In this document: in pieces, positions 1 to 7,559 of the stretch
Layout: every line of letters starts with the position of its first letter
Numbering within the stretch: the first letter of the stretch is position 1
Assembly: GCA_019351895.1 (NCBI GenBank)
Contig: JABBOH010000006.1
Coordinates: 59,276 to 123,275 of the forward strand
Source: Pseudomonadota bacterium
GTDB taxonomy: Bacteria > Pseudomonadota > Alphaproteobacteria > Acetobacterales > Acetobacteraceae
Direction: 5' to 3'
DNA length: 64,000 nt
The notes under the pieces: generated by a model
What the model was told of the DNA's origin: nothing
The model's database searches: none
The model's input: only the letters and a program-made list of their open reading frames with translations
Program-made: the position numbers and the translations under genes

Positions 1-2
1 GC

Positions 3-257
3 CGGGTTTGGGTGTTGTTCGGCAGGGTCGGTCAGGCGGACCGTACGCCTATTCCGGACTTCAGCCGGATCATCCGGCCGCTGGGCAAGCCCGTCGCCGT
101 CATGCGGGCGGGCCAACTCATTACCATGCGGCTCTATGCTCATCCGCCCAAACCGCCGGCCGAGACGACCGCGACCGCGGATGAGTGCGATGCGCCGGCG
201 GCGAGCGGGAAGCACAAGAGCGCCCCGGCGGATTGCGACGCGCTGGCGCTGCAGTAG
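3..257 (+). CDS. C-terminal fragment of an unrecognised protein (5' end outside window)
   Basis: An open frame enters from the left edge and stops at TAG 255-257. The visible part is about 84 residues with no clear domain. It has a moderately conserved-looking stretch (VGQADRTPIPDFSRIIRPLG), then a low-complexity Pro/Ala/Thr/Lys-rich tail ending DALALQ. The frame stays open upstream of the first GTG, so I read it as the end of a longer gene rather than an 81-residue gene. It converges on the Nfu gene and the two share the terminator hairpin at 289-312. I do not recognise the family, and the frame itself could be fortuitous. Confidence 0.4.
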   Translation, partial: RVWVLFGRVGQADRTPIPDFSRIIRPLGKPVAVMRAGQLITMRLYAHPPKPPAETTATADECDAPAASGKHKSAPADCDALALQ

Positions 258-283
258 ACGCTGCGTCCTTCGGCCCGGACAAG

Positions 284-315
284 AAAAAGGCCCGCGCATC
301 GCAGCGCGGGCCTTT
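284..315. terminator. bidirectional intrinsic terminator
   Basis: A perfect 9-bp GC-rich stem (289-297 GGCCCGCGC with 304-312) encloses a 6-nt loop. It is flanked by AAAAA at 284-288 and TTT at 313-315. Read on the minus strand it is a stem followed by five T residues, a good terminator for the Nfu gene ending at 372. On the plus strand it could stop the gene ending at 257. Confidence 0.75.
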
Positions 316-371
316 GCTGTATGCGCCGGGGTCCGGTGCTCCCGAACCCGATCGGCGATGGCGGTAGCGGC

Positions 372-929
372 TTAAAGCTCGACCTGCTCGACGGACACGA
401 CTTCAGGCACGTAATGCCGCAGCATGTTCTCGATCCCGTGCTTCAGCGTGGCGCGGGAGGAGGGGCAACCGCTGCAGGCGCCCTGCATGTGCAGCTTGAC
501 GATACCGTCGCGATAGCCGTGGAACACGATGTCCCCGCCGTCACTGGCGACGGCCGGGCGGACCCGCGTATCCAGCAGCTCCTTGATCTGGTCGACGATC
601 TCCTGGTCTTCGGGAGATACGTCCTCCGCGGCCATCACGCCGGCGGCGTCGACCGCCGGGCGTCCGGACACGAAATGCTCGACCAGCGTGCCGAGGACCT
701 GCGGCTTCAGCGCCTGCCAAGCCTCGTCCTCGGTCTTTGTGACGGTGATGAAGTCGTTGCCGAGGAAGACCCGCGCCACGCCCGGGAGCGCGAAGAGCGC
801 GCTTGCCAGCGGGCTGCGGCCGGCGGCCTCGGGGGAGGCAAAGTCGGCGGTAGAATTACCCATCACGTCGCGCCCCGGGAGGAACTTCAGCGTCGCGGGG
901 TTCGGGGTGCCTTCGGTCTCGATAAACAT
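372..929 (-). CDS. Nfu-type iron-sulfur cluster carrier (NifU C-terminal family)
   Basis: The 185-residue protein opens with the Nfu N-terminal domain (MFIETEGTPNPATLKFLPG, residues 1 to about 95). A NifU-like scaffold domain follows (about 105-180) with the cluster-ligating CSGCP motif, Cys152 and Cys155. This is the architecture of mitochondrial NFU1 and its alphaproteobacterial relatives. Such proteins accept 4Fe-4S clusters from the Isc or Suf machinery and pass them to client enzymes in the cytosol. The motif pair and the length agree with the family. It stands alone, with an inverted repeat upstream and a strong terminator downstream, so it is probably monocistronic. Confidence 0.92.
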   Translation of the reverse strand: MFIETEGTPNPATLKFLPGRDVMGNSTADFASPEAAGRSPLASALFALPGVARVFLGNDFITVTKTEDEAWQALKPQVLGTLVEHFVSGRPAVDAAGVMAAEDVSPEDQEIVDQIKELLDTRVRPAVASDGGDIVFHGYRDGIVKLHMQGACSGCPSSRATLKHGIENMLRHYVPEVVSVEQVEL

Positions 930-969
930 GAGATGTCAGCCTGCTCTTGAGGGAACCTGCACGCTCTCA

Positions 970-992
970 TACAGGACGCCAGCGGTCCTGTA
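970..992. promoter_or_regulatory. inverted repeat upstream of the Nfu gene
   Basis: TACAGGAC (970-977) and GTCCTGTA (985-992) are perfect 8-bp arms separated by 7 nt, about 40 nt upstream of the Nfu start codon at 929. The position suits an operator in the promoter region or a hairpin in the leader. The palindrome does not match a regulator I can name, so its role is an inference from symmetry and position only. Confidence 0.35.
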
Positions 993-1093
993 ACCCGGCA
1001 TGCGTCCCGGCCTGGGTTGCGTTCCGGTGTGTTGAACCGAGAGATCGCACCTCTTTGCAGGGAGCTCCCGACCGGACGGGCCAGCCGGGAGCG

Positions 1094-1117
1094 GGTCCTT
1101 TTTGCAGGAAAAGGACC
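1094..1117. other. hairpin downstream of the ABC ATPase gene
   Basis: GGTCCTTTT (1094-1102) and AAAAGGACC (1109-1117) form a perfect 9-bp stem with a 6-nt loop, followed on the plus side by AAAAA. It lies 24 nt past the minus-strand ABC ATPase stop and may end that transcript. No U-rich tail follows the stem in the minus direction, so it is not a textbook intrinsic terminator. Confidence 0.4.
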
Positions 1118-1140
1118 AAAAACCTCACACGATGCGTTCG

Positions 1141-1950
1141 TCAGTGGGCGCCGCGGATGACCTTGTAGTTCTGCTTGACCACGTCCAGCAGCTCCGGCAC
1201 CGAGGTCTCGGCGGCCGCGCGTTCGAACGTCACCTCGCCATGCTGGAACATCATGATGCGGTCGCAGACCTCCAGGGTCTGGGCGTAGTTATGCGCGATC
1301 ATGATCAGCGAGAGGTCGCCGCGCTTCTTCAGCCGGTCGATCAGATCGAGGATCAGCCCGGATTCGCGGGCACCCATGGCGGCCAGAGGCTCGTCGAGGA
1401 GCAGGATTTTTGCCTTGCTGTAGACCGCCCGCGCGATCGCGACGGCCTGTCGCTGGCCGCCCGACAGCATCGCCACTTCCTCGTTCACGTTCGGGATGTT
1501 GACGCCGATATCCTCGAGCGCCTCCTGCGCCCTGCGACGCATCGCGCCGTTGTCGAGCAGGCGGAGCGGGCCGCCCCGCAGCGGTTCCCGGTTAAGGAAC
1601 ATGTTGTGGTAAATCGACAGGCTGGGGACGAGCGCCAAGTCCTGATAGACGCATTCGATGCCGAGGGCGCGGGCGTGATCGACGGATTTCAGCGCCACCT
1701 GCTGGCCGTTGATGGCCAGCGTCCCGCTGGTCGGAGCCTGATAGCCGGTCAGGATCTTGATCATGGTCGATTTGCCGGCGCCGTTGTCGCCAAGAATGCC
1801 CAGCATCTCTCCCTTGTTGAGATGAAGCGAGATGCCGTTGAGGGCGGTCACGGCGCCGAAGCGCTTGACGATGTCCACGCCGCGCAGGACTTCCGTCACG
1901 CCCCGCGCGGGTGCCGCCGCCGGAACAGGGGCCGCTTGAACCTGGCTCAT
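1141..1950 (-). CDS. ATP-binding subunit of a sugar-type ABC importer (FrcA-like, single ABC domain)
   Basis: A 269-residue cytoplasmic ATPase that powers import with the permease and binding protein upstream. Walker A is GDNGAGKST (residues 54-62), the signature LSGGQ is at 162-166 and Walker B ILLLDEP ends at about 188. It carries one ABC cassette, unlike the two-cassette RbsA/MglA type, and its length fits FrcA of the rhizobial fructose system. The first 17 residues are an Ala/Pro-rich extension. The start codon sits at the stop of the permease gene, so the two are translationally coupled. Gene order (binding protein, permease, ATPase) is that of frcBCA, but the substrate cannot be read from this subunit. 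Confidence 0.9.
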   Translation of the reverse strand: MSQVQAAPVPAAAPARGVTEVLRGVDIVKRFGAVTALNGISLHLNKGEMLGILGDNGAGKSTMIKILTGYQAPTSGTLAINGQQVALKSVDHARALGIECVYQDLALVPSLSIYHNMFLNREPLRGGPLRLLDNGAMRRRAQEALEDIGVNIPNVNEEVAMLSGGQRQAVAIARAVYSKAKILLLDEPLAAMGARESGLILDLIDRLKKRGDLSLIMIAHNYAQTLEVCDRIMMFQHGEVTFERAAAETSVPELLDVVKQNYKVIRGAH

Positions 1951-2969
1951 TAGAACCTCCCCCGGGTGCGCAGCCGCGCGAAGTGGATGTTGAAGACCAT
2001 GGCGATCAGGATTGCCGCGCCGATGATGATGTTGAAGGTAAAGGCGTTGATGCCGTCGATGGTGAAGCCGTCCTGCAGCACGCCCAGGACGAGGCCGCCG
2101 AACAGGCCGCCGATGATGGTGCCGGTTCCGCCCATCAGCGACGTGCCGCCGATGACGGCAGCCGCGACCGCGAGGAACATCATCGGTGAACCGCCGGCGA
2201 GAGGGTCGGTCGAGCCGATGCGGGATGCCTCGAGGATGCCCGCGAGCCCCGCAAGCGCGCCGGTCAGCGCGAAGTTGCCCATCTTGATGCGTGTTACGTT
2301 GATGCCGGACTCAGCCGAGCCGATCAGGTTGCCGCCGACCGAGATCGTGTGCAGGCCCCATCGCGTGTTGCGCAGTGCCCCATGCATCACGAGCACGATG
2401 ACGACCGCCCAGATGATTTCCTGAAAGCCGCTGTTCCCCATCAGGAAGGTGAACAAGCCGTTCGTCGGGGTATCGACGGGAAACCCGGCCGATATCGTCA
2501 ACGTGAAGCCATTGATCAGGAACATCGTGCCAAGCGTCGTGACGAAGGACGGCACCCGCAGCTTGACGGAGACAAAGCCGTTGAAAAGCCCGATCGCACC
2601 GCAACCGATCAGCGCCAGGAAAAAGGCGACGATGAGCGGGATGCCAGCATTATGGGCGAAATACATGATGAAGGGCGCGAGCGCGAAGACCATGCCGGCC
2701 GAGAGGTCGATCTCGCCGCAGATCAGCAGCATGATCTCGCCGCAGGCAATGATGACGGGCGCCGAGATGAACTGCGACAGCGTCTGCAGATTGGCGCGGG
2801 TCAGGAAGTTGCTGTTCGAGCTCTCGAAATAGATGATCAGCAGAATCGCGACGACCAGGATGCTGGCCTCGCGGACCCGCAGGAAACCGCGGAGGCTGCG
2901 TGTGCCGATATTGGGGCGCGGCTTGGCCCCTGCATCCGCCTGCGCCGGCTTCTGAATATGTGCGCTCAC
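1950..2969 (-). CDS. sugar-type ABC transporter permease (RbsC/FrcC family)
   Basis: A 339-residue polytopic inner-membrane protein. After a roughly 30-residue hydrophilic N-terminus there are eight to ten hydrophobic segments. Family hallmarks include GEIDLSAGMVFALAPFIMY near residue 90 and the later GGTSLMGGTGTIIGGLFGG. This is the BPD_transp_2 family, which forms the channel for pentoses, hexoses and some nucleosides or autoinducer-2. It sits between the binding protein (84-nt gap containing a stem-loop) and the ATPase (1-nt overlap), making one operon. The specific substrate is unknown. The divergent uraD-uraH genes leave open a purine-related solute. Confidence 0.9.
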   Translation of the reverse strand: MSAHIQKPAQADAGAKPRPNIGTRSLRGFLRVREASILVVAILLIIYFESSNSNFLTRANLQTLSQFISAPVIIACGEIMLLICGEIDLSAGMVFALAPFIMYFAHNAGIPLIVAFFLALIGCGAIGLFNGFVSVKLRVPSFVTTLGTMFLINGFTLTISAGFPVDTPTNGLFTFLMGNSGFQEIIWAVVIVLVMHGALRNTRWGLHTISVGGNLIGSAESGINVTRIKMGNFALTGALAGLAGILEASRIGSTDPLAGGSPMMFLAVAAAVIGGTSLMGGTGTIIGGLFGGLVLGVLQDGFTIDGINAFTFNIIIGAAILIAMVFNIHFARLRTRGRF

Positions 2970-3014
2970 TGGAGTTCCAGTCTCAAAGAAGTAGGAGGCC
3001 GAAGCGAATTAAGA

Positions 3015-3035
3015 CGGGCGCCCAAGTGGCGCCCG
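3015..3035 (-). other. intercistronic stem-loop between binding protein and permease genes
   Basis: CGGGCGCC (3015-3022) and GGCGCCCG (3028-3035) form a perfect 8-bp stem with a 5-nt loop. In the minus direction it is followed by TCTTAATT. Stem-loops at this position commonly protect the upstream message or partly terminate, giving more binding protein than permease. Here that role is inferred from position. Confidence 0.5.
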
Positions 3036-3053
3036 CCCTGGACAAGGTTTGGT

Positions 3054-4160
3054 TTAGCCGATCGCGCCGTGATGCGGCACGATCTGCGCCTGGCCGGAAT
3101 TGCCCTCGTAACGGGTCTTGGTCGCAAGGTAGGGCGCGACGGTCTCTTTCGTCACGAACTTCAGGCCGGTGTTGATGTCCGCCGGACCGACCAGCCCGCC
3201 GGAGGCCTTGAACATGAACATCTCCATCACCGTGTAGAAGCCCTGGAGGTAGGGCTGCTGGTCGATGGTGAAGTCACCGAAGCCCGCGCTGATGTTTTCG
3301 AGCGTCTTCGGCAGCAAGTCGAAGCCGCCGCCGTGGATGCCCTTCGACGGAAGATTGTACTGCTTCATGGCCTGAGTCACACCCATGGTCGTGCCGCCGT
3401 CGACAGCATACATGCCCTTAACGTCCTGGTGTCCCAGATAATAGGCCTGCACCTTCGCGATTTCTTCGTTCAGCGTGGGCCCGCTGGCGACCTCGTCGAC
3501 CGTGATCGACTTGCCGGACTTCGCGATGGCATCCTTGGCGCCGTCGAAGCGCGGCTGGATGTTGAGCTGGCCGGGCGTCGCGATGAAGAGGGCGACATGG
3601 CCGGACTGCACTTCGTCGGCGATCCGCAGGCCCATCAGGTAGCCCGCCTTGTAAAGATCCTGGCCGATATAGGCGAGGCGCTTGTTGGGGCTGCCGAGCG
3701 GCACGTCCGCATTATAGGCGAAGACCGGAATGCCGGCATCCAGCGCGCGCTCGGTCGGCTGGTTGAAGGCCTTGGGGTCCACGAGGCAGCAGGCGATGCC
3801 GTCGGCCTTCGACGCGATCGCGGCGTTGAAGGAATTGACCATCTGCGCCGCGTCGCTCGTCTCGGACCCGGTCCACTGATAGCTGCAGCCGAGGAGCTTG
3901 CAGGCATCGGCGATGCCGTATTGGGTCGGCACGAAGAAGGGGTTCGTCGTCACGTGGTTGATGAAGACGAACTTCCAGCGCGGATGGTCCGGAAAAGCGG
4001 AACTTGCGGCACGCGCCTGGGTCGCGAGGCCGGCCAGCATGGCTGCGGCACCACCGGCCACAGCGCCGGTCATCAGGCCGCGGCGCTGCAGACCGCTGCG
4101 CATCTTCGCGCTCATTGTGTCGGTGGACTCGACCGTCGGGCGGTCTTGATCGTCACTCAT
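3054..4160 (-). CDS. periplasmic substrate-binding protein of the sugar-type ABC importer
   Basis: A 368-residue solute-binding protein of the Peripla_BP_4 (ribose/galactose-binding) family. I chose ATG 4160 because GGGGAG lies 7 nt upstream; the longer frame reaching 4247 has no such site. Residues 20-50 form a signal sequence with a twin-arginine-like SGLQRRGLMTG, a hydrophobic Ala/Gly stretch and a TQARA cleavage region, so export may go through Tat. The mature part has typical elements such as DGIACCLVDPKAFNQ and GIPVFAYNAD. It is the first gene of the importer operon. The ligand is unknown. Confidence 0.88.
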   Translation of the reverse strand: MSDDQDRPTVESTDTMSAKMRSGLQRRGLMTGAVAGGAAAMLAGLATQARAASSAFPDHPRWKFVFINHVTTNPFFVPTQYGIADACKLLGCSYQWTGSETSDAAQMVNSFNAAIASKADGIACCLVDPKAFNQPTERALDAGIPVFAYNADVPLGSPNKRLAYIGQDLYKAGYLMGLRIADEVQSGHVALFIATPGQLNIQPRFDGAKDAIAKSGKSITVDEVASGPTLNEEIAKVQAYYLGHQDVKGMYAVDGGTTMGVTQAMKQYNLPSKGIHGGGFDLLPKTLENISAGFGDFTIDQQPYLQGFYTVMEMFMFKASGGLVGPADINTGLKFVTKETVAPYLATKTRYEGNSGQAQIVPHHGAIG

Positions 4161-4276
4161 CAGAAGCTCCCCAAAACCGGGTGCACGTCCCATCCGGACC
4201 GCGACCCGCAGCGCATTATTGTGGTGCCCCGGCTTGGTCCGCGGCACACTCGCACCCCAGTGGCGCGTGCGCGCCT

Positions 4277-4318
4277 ATGTGGAACAGGGGCTTTTGGGGT
4301 GTCAATGGTCTGACCTAT
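4277..4318 (-). promoter_or_regulatory. candidate promoter with FadR/GntR-like operator for the ABC importer
   Basis: On the minus strand TTGACA (4305-4300) could be a -35 box with a weak -10 about 17-19 nt on (CACATA or similar, about 4277-4282). Adjoining it on the plus strand is ATGGTCTGACCTAT (4305-4318), with core GGTC-T-GACC. This resembles the TGGTCNGACC core recognised by FadR-subfamily GntR regulators. The site lies between the divergent importer and uraD, so it could control either. No GntR gene is in the window and the promoter match is imperfect. Confidence 0.35.
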
Positions 4319-4397
4319 GCAACTGCCCAAGGTAGCGCTGTCACGCGCGTAATTCCTAAGCCCATGATGTTTCGACAAAAGATACCGGAGGGCACAA

Positions 4398-4976
4398 ATG
4401 ATGCAGAGTGACGTTCCGAGCGATCGACAGCCGCTCTGGGTCATCAACCGGATGACGACGGCGGAGTTCGGCGCGCTGTTCGCCGGCGTCTTCGAGCATA
4501 GCCCCTGGGTGGCGGCGAAGGCCGCGCTGGAGCGGCCCTTTCCGTCGAAGGAGGCGCTGCTCGCGGCTATGGCCAAGGCGGTTGCGTCGGCGCCCGAGGA
4601 GGATCAGCTGGCGCTGCTGCGCGCCCATCCGACGTTGGGTGGCGCGGAGGCGCGGCGGGGGGATCTGACGGCGGCCTCGCGGGCCGAGCAGGCGGGAGCC
4701 GGGCTCGACCGGATGGATGCGGACGAGGAGGCTGCTTTCGCCGCCATGAACCTCGCCTACCGGAAGCGCTTCGGGTTCCCGTTCATCGTCGCCGTCAAGG
4801 GGCAACCCGACCGCGCGGCGATCCTGGCGGCCCTGACCCGGCGGTTCGAGCAGACGCCAGAGGCCGAGCGCCAGTCCGCGCTCGCCGAGGTTCTGAAGAT
4901 CGCGGGCTTTCGCATCGACGCTCTGGTCGACGACGCCCGGGTGGGGCCGGGTCGCGGCGGGGAGGCGGAGGTATGA
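4398..4976 (+). CDS. uraD: 2-oxo-4-hydroxy-4-carboxy-5-ureidoimidazoline (OHCU) decarboxylase
   Basis: A 192-residue cytosolic enzyme for the last step from urate to S-allantoin, the decarboxylation of OHCU. Family landmarks are the early FEHSPWVAA segment, the catalytic-histidine motif RAHPTLGG in the middle and the RFGFPFIVAVKG segment near residue 120. A GGAGGG site precedes the start by about 7 nt. The stop overlaps the uraH start (ATGA), so the two are co-translated and act in sequence. No urate oxidase or xanthine dehydrogenase gene is in this window, so the first steps must be encoded elsewhere. Confidence 0.93.
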   Translation: MMQSDVPSDRQPLWVINRMTTAEFGALFAGVFEHSPWVAAKAALERPFPSKEALLAAMAKAVASAPEEDQLALLRAHPTLGGAEARRGDLTAASRAEQAGAGLDRMDADEEAAFAAMNLAYRKRFGFPFIVAVKGQPDRAAILAALTRRFEQTPEAERQSALAEVLKIAGFRIDALVDDARVGPGRGGEAEV

Positions 4977-5416
4977 CGGCCGCGGCCGTCGGCCAAGTTG
5001 ACGACAGCCGGCCCGGCCTCAGCCCCAGCCCCAGCCCCAGCCCCAGCCCCAGCCCCAGCCCCAGCCCCAGCCCCAGCCTCAGCCTTCATGTGCTGGATAC
5101 GGCGCGGGGGCAGGCGGCCGAGGGCCTCACCTTTACTCTGTGCCGCATCGCGGAGGATGGCGCGCGGGCCGTTCTGGCGGAGGGCGAGACGGACCCCGCC
5201 GGGCGCTGGGCATGGGGCGGCGCGGTTGCGCTGACCACGGGCGTCCACGAATTCGTCTTCGACGCGGGCGCGTATCAAGGCCGCTTCGGCGGTGCTGCCG
5301 GCCCGGGCTTCTACGATCTGATCGCCATCCGGTTCCGCATGCAGGAAGGCGGCGGCCACTACCACATTCCGCTGATCCTTTCGCCTTTCGGCTACAGCAC
5401 CTATCGCGGCGGCTGA
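4973..5416 (+). CDS. uraH: 5-hydroxyisourate hydrolase (transthyretin-like) with N-terminal Ser-Pro repeat
   Basis: Converts 5-hydroxyisourate to OHCU, the substrate of UraD. The catalytic domain begins near residue 35 with LSLHVLDTARG and ends with HYHIPLILSPFGYSTYRGG. The last residue of the family's YRGS signature is Gly here instead of Ser. At 147 residues it is about 30-35 longer than usual, because the N-terminus carries nine Ser-Pro dipeptides encoded by a hexamer repeat. No export signal is evident. The repeat probably forms an extended, flexible arm before the fold and copy number can change without shifting the frame. The identity is secure and the role of the arm is unknown. Confidence 0.93.
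   Translation: MTAAAVGQVDDSRPGLSPSPSPSPSPSPSPSPSPSLSLHVLDTARGQAAEGLTFTLCRIAEDGARAVLAEGETDPAGRWAWGGAVALTTGVHEFVFDAGAYQGRFGGAAGPGFYDLIAIRFRMQEGGGHYHIPLILSPFGYSTYRGG
5021..5086 (+). repeat. hexamer microsatellite (AGCCCC) inside uraH
   Basis: Nine perfect tandem copies of AGCCCC occupy 5021-5074, followed by two degenerate copies (AGCCTC, AGCCTT) to 5086. A further related unit, GGCCTC, precedes them at 5015-5020. In the uraH frame each unit reads Ser-Pro. Because the unit is six bases long, slippage would lengthen or shorten the protein but never switch it off. Confidence 0.97.
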
Positions 5417-5485
5417 GCCCCAGCCTTCGGCCCAGTCTCCGGTGCCTGCGGAAGATGTGCGCGGCATCCGGCGGAGAGGGAGGGC

Positions 5486-5532
5486 GGAACCCCGCAGGGT
5501 TCCTTGACACCAAGGGGGGGCGCCGGTAGCAG
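5486..5532 (+). promoter_or_regulatory. hairpin and candidate promoter ahead of the F0 ATP synthase operon
   Basis: GGAACCC (5486-5492) and GGGTTCC (5497-5503) form a perfect 7-bp stem with a 4-nt loop, possibly ending the ura transcript. TTGACA follows directly (5504-5509), a consensus -35 box. With 17-nt spacing the -10 would be the weak TAGCAG (5527-5532). The atpI start at 5591 lies about 50 nt further on. The -35 is convincing and the -10 is not. Confidence 0.4.
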
Positions 5533-5590
5533 ACGGTTGCCCCGGGCCGGCCGGACGATGCGGGTCTTGTTTCGGTTGAGGGGCAGTGGA

Positions 5591-5896
5591 ATGAGCGGCG
5601 ATCGCGAGGGACAGTCTTTCGAGGAACGCTTGGGAAAGGCGCGGGCAAGCGCCGGGCTGGACCGCCCTCCCCCTGAGGGGAAGCCGGTTTCCGCCGCGGA
5701 TAGCGGTGCCATTCGCATCGCCATGCGCCTTGGTGTGGAGATCGTGGCAGCGCTCGTGATCGCTGTGGTGATCGGTTGGGGCCTCGACCGGCTCTTCCAT
5801 ACGCGGCCGTGGTTGATGATCGCTTTCGTGCCCCTGGGCGCGGCGGCGGGTTTACGAAACGTTTTCCGGGCCGTCGGTCCGGGAAGCAAAAGCTGA
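5591..5896 (+). CDS. atpI: ATP synthase protein I (AtpI/Gct1-type)
   Basis: A 101-residue inner-membrane accessory protein of F-type ATP synthase, thought to help assemble the c-ring and possibly move Mg2+ or Ca2+. The hydrophilic N-terminus carries FEERLGKARA, typical of alphaproteobacterial AtpI. Two transmembrane segments follow (about 45-65 and 72-90) with the turn WGLDRLFHTRPW. I chose ATG 5591, preceded by GAGGGG, over an upstream start at 5504 that lies in the promoter region. It is the first gene of the operon atpI-B-E-b'-b. Confidence 0.88.
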   Translation: MSGDREGQSFEERLGKARASAGLDRPPPEGKPVSAADSGAIRIAMRLGVEIVAALVIAVVIGWGLDRLFHTRPWLMIAFVPLGAAAGLRNVFRAVGPGSKS

Positions 5897-5917
5897 CTTG
5901 GCTACTGGGAAACGTTC

Positions 5918-6670
5918 ATGGCTGCTCCAACGATCGACGCGCTGAGCCAGTTCCGGCTGACGACGGGCCTCGGGCCGATCGGTCGCGCCGTCAACTTCAC
6001 CAACTCGAACGAGATGATGCTGATCGCGGTCGCGATCGTCGTCGTGCTCTTCGCGATCGGGCTGCGCACGCGCGCCCTCGTGCCCGGGCGGCTGCAGTCG
6101 CTGGTCGAGGCCTTTTACGAATTCGTCTACGGCATGTGCGTCGACAACATCGGCGAGGAGGGGCGCAAGTTCTTCCCGCTCGTCTTCACCATTTTCGTGT
6201 TCATCCTGCTGGGCAACCTGCTCGGCCTGTTCCCCTACTTCTTCGCTTATACGAGCGGGATCGTGGTCACGGCGACCATGGCGCTGTTCGTCTTCATCTT
6301 CTCGACGGGCGTCGGCTTCTACATCCACGGCTGGCGGTTCCTGAAGTTCTTCGTGCCCGACGGCGTGCCCGGCTGGATGCTGCCGATGCTGGTGCCGATC
6401 GAGTTTATCTCTTATCTGTCGCGGCCCGTATCGCTGTCGGTCCGACTTTTCGCCAACATGACCGCCGGGCACGTGATGCTCGAGGTCTTTGCGGGCTTCA
6501 TGATCATGCTGACGGCGACACTCGGGATTTTCGGGGCCGTCGCCTCGATCATCCCGCTCGGGCTGAATGTGGCGCTGATCGCGCTCGAACTTCTGGTGGC
6601 GTGTCTGCAGGCCTATGTGTTCGCCATCCTGACGTGTTTGTATCTGCACGACGCCGTGCATATGCACTGA
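5918..6670 (+). CDS. atpB: F0 ATP synthase subunit a
   Basis: The 250-residue subunit a forms the proton half-channels against the c-ring. It has five or six hydrophobic helices. The essential arginine lies in helix 4 within SRPVSLSVRLFANMTAGH, and the last helix carries ELLVACLQAYVFAILTCLY, both highly conserved. Length is normal for alphaproteobacteria. It follows atpI by 21 nt and precedes atpE by 26 nt. Confidence 0.97.
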   Translation: MAAPTIDALSQFRLTTGLGPIGRAVNFTNSNEMMLIAVAIVVVLFAIGLRTRALVPGRLQSLVEAFYEFVYGMCVDNIGEEGRKFFPLVFTIFVFILLGNLLGLFPYFFAYTSGIVVTATMALFVFIFSTGVGFYIHGWRFLKFFVPDGVPGWMLPMLVPIEFISYLSRPVSLSVRLFANMTAGHVMLEVFAGFMIMLTATLGIFGAVASIIPLGLNVALIALELLVACLQAYVFAILTCLYLHDAVHMH

Positions 6671-6696
6671 CTTCGATCCTGAAAGGACAACGGATT

Positions 6697-6930
6697 ATGG
6701 ATATCACTGCTCCGCTCATCGCCAAGGACATCGGCGCGGGCCTGGCCACCATCGGGGTCGCCGGTGCCGGCGCCGGTATCGGCAACCTGTTCGGCGCCTT
6801 CGTCTCGGCCGTCGGCCGCAACCCGGCGGCGCGCGACCGCATGTTCCGCGACGTGCTGCTGGGCTTCGCGCTGACCGAAGCCGTGGCGCTCTATGCCCTC
6901 GTCATCGCGCTGATCATTCTGTTCACCTGA
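6697..6930 (+). CDS. atpE: F0 ATP synthase subunit c
   Basis: The 77-residue proteolipid of the rotating c-ring. It is a two-helix hairpin: helix 1 carries the glycine-rich GVAGAGAGIGNLFGAF, the loop is GRNPAARD and helix 2 holds the ion-binding Glu in GFALTEAVALYAL. The motif lacks the extra polar Na+-binding residues, which suggests proton coupling (inference). ATG 6697 is preceded by an AAAGGA ribosome site. Confidence 0.97.
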   Translation: MDITAPLIAKDIGAGLATIGVAGAGAGIGNLFGAFVSAVGRNPAARDRMFRDVLLGFALTEAVALYALVIALIILFT

Positions 6931-6953
6931 TCAGCCGGACGACGAATACGATC

Positions 6954-7544
6954 ATGCGCCGTCTCCTCGCCATCGCTTCGCTCGCATGCGGAGCGGCGAT
7001 CGGGTCACTGACCCTGTCGGGCGCCGCTCATGCGGCGTCGAGCATGCCGCAGATGGATTTCAGCAACCCGCTGAATCTCAGCCAGGTCGTCTGGCTGGTG
7101 ATCATTCTGGTGGTGCTGTACTTCATCCTAGCCAACTGGGCGCTGCCCGGCGTCGGCGCGATCCTGGCCGAGCGCGCGCAGCGCATCCAGACCGACCTCG
7201 ATGCCGCCCATGCGGCAAAGGCGGAGGCGGACGCGGCGGTCGCCGAATTGCAGGCGGCCATCCGGTCGGCGCGCGAGGAGGCCACCGCCGAGCTTGCCCG
7301 GGCAACGGATGCCGCCAAGGCTGACGCCGCGCATCAGGCGGAGGAACTCGCCAGGACGCTGGATGAGCGACTAGCACGGGCCGAGGCGGACATCGCCGCC
7401 GCCCGCGCCGAGGCGATGAAGGCAATCCGGCCGATCGCCACCGAGACGGCCAATCTTCTCATCGGCCGGCTGACCGGCGCGGCGGACGAGGCGCGGGTCG
7501 GCCGAGGCATCGACGCGGCTCTGTCCGCGCGCGGCATGGCATAG
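6954..7544 (+). CDS. atpF': F0 ATP synthase subunit b' (second stalk subunit)
   Basis: A 196-residue peripheral-stalk protein. It starts with a signal-like segment ending in AHA (residues 1-28). A membrane helix (about 45-65, VVWLVIILVVLYFILANWAL) is followed by a long Ala/Glu/Arg-rich coiled coil. Separate b and b' genes in tandem are typical of alphaproteobacteria and cyanobacteria. The protein pairs with b to form the stator between F0 and delta/alpha. The potentially cleavable leader is unusual relative to b but is seen in some alphaproteobacterial b' proteins. Confidence 0.93.
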   Translation: MRRLLAIASLACGAAIGSLTLSGAAHAASSMPQMDFSNPLNLSQVVWLVIILVVLYFILANWALPGVGAILAERAQRIQTDLDAAHAAKAEADAAVAELQAAIRSAREEATAELARATDAAKADAAHQAEELARTLDERLARAEADIAAARAEAMKAIRPIATETANLLIGRLTGAADEARVGRGIDAALSARGMA

Positions 7545-7559
7545 TCAGGAGGCCGCGCG

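Noticed and set aside
5021..5086. CRISPR-like array
   Set aside because: The units are six bases, contiguous and without spacers; it is a simple microsatellite inside uraH.
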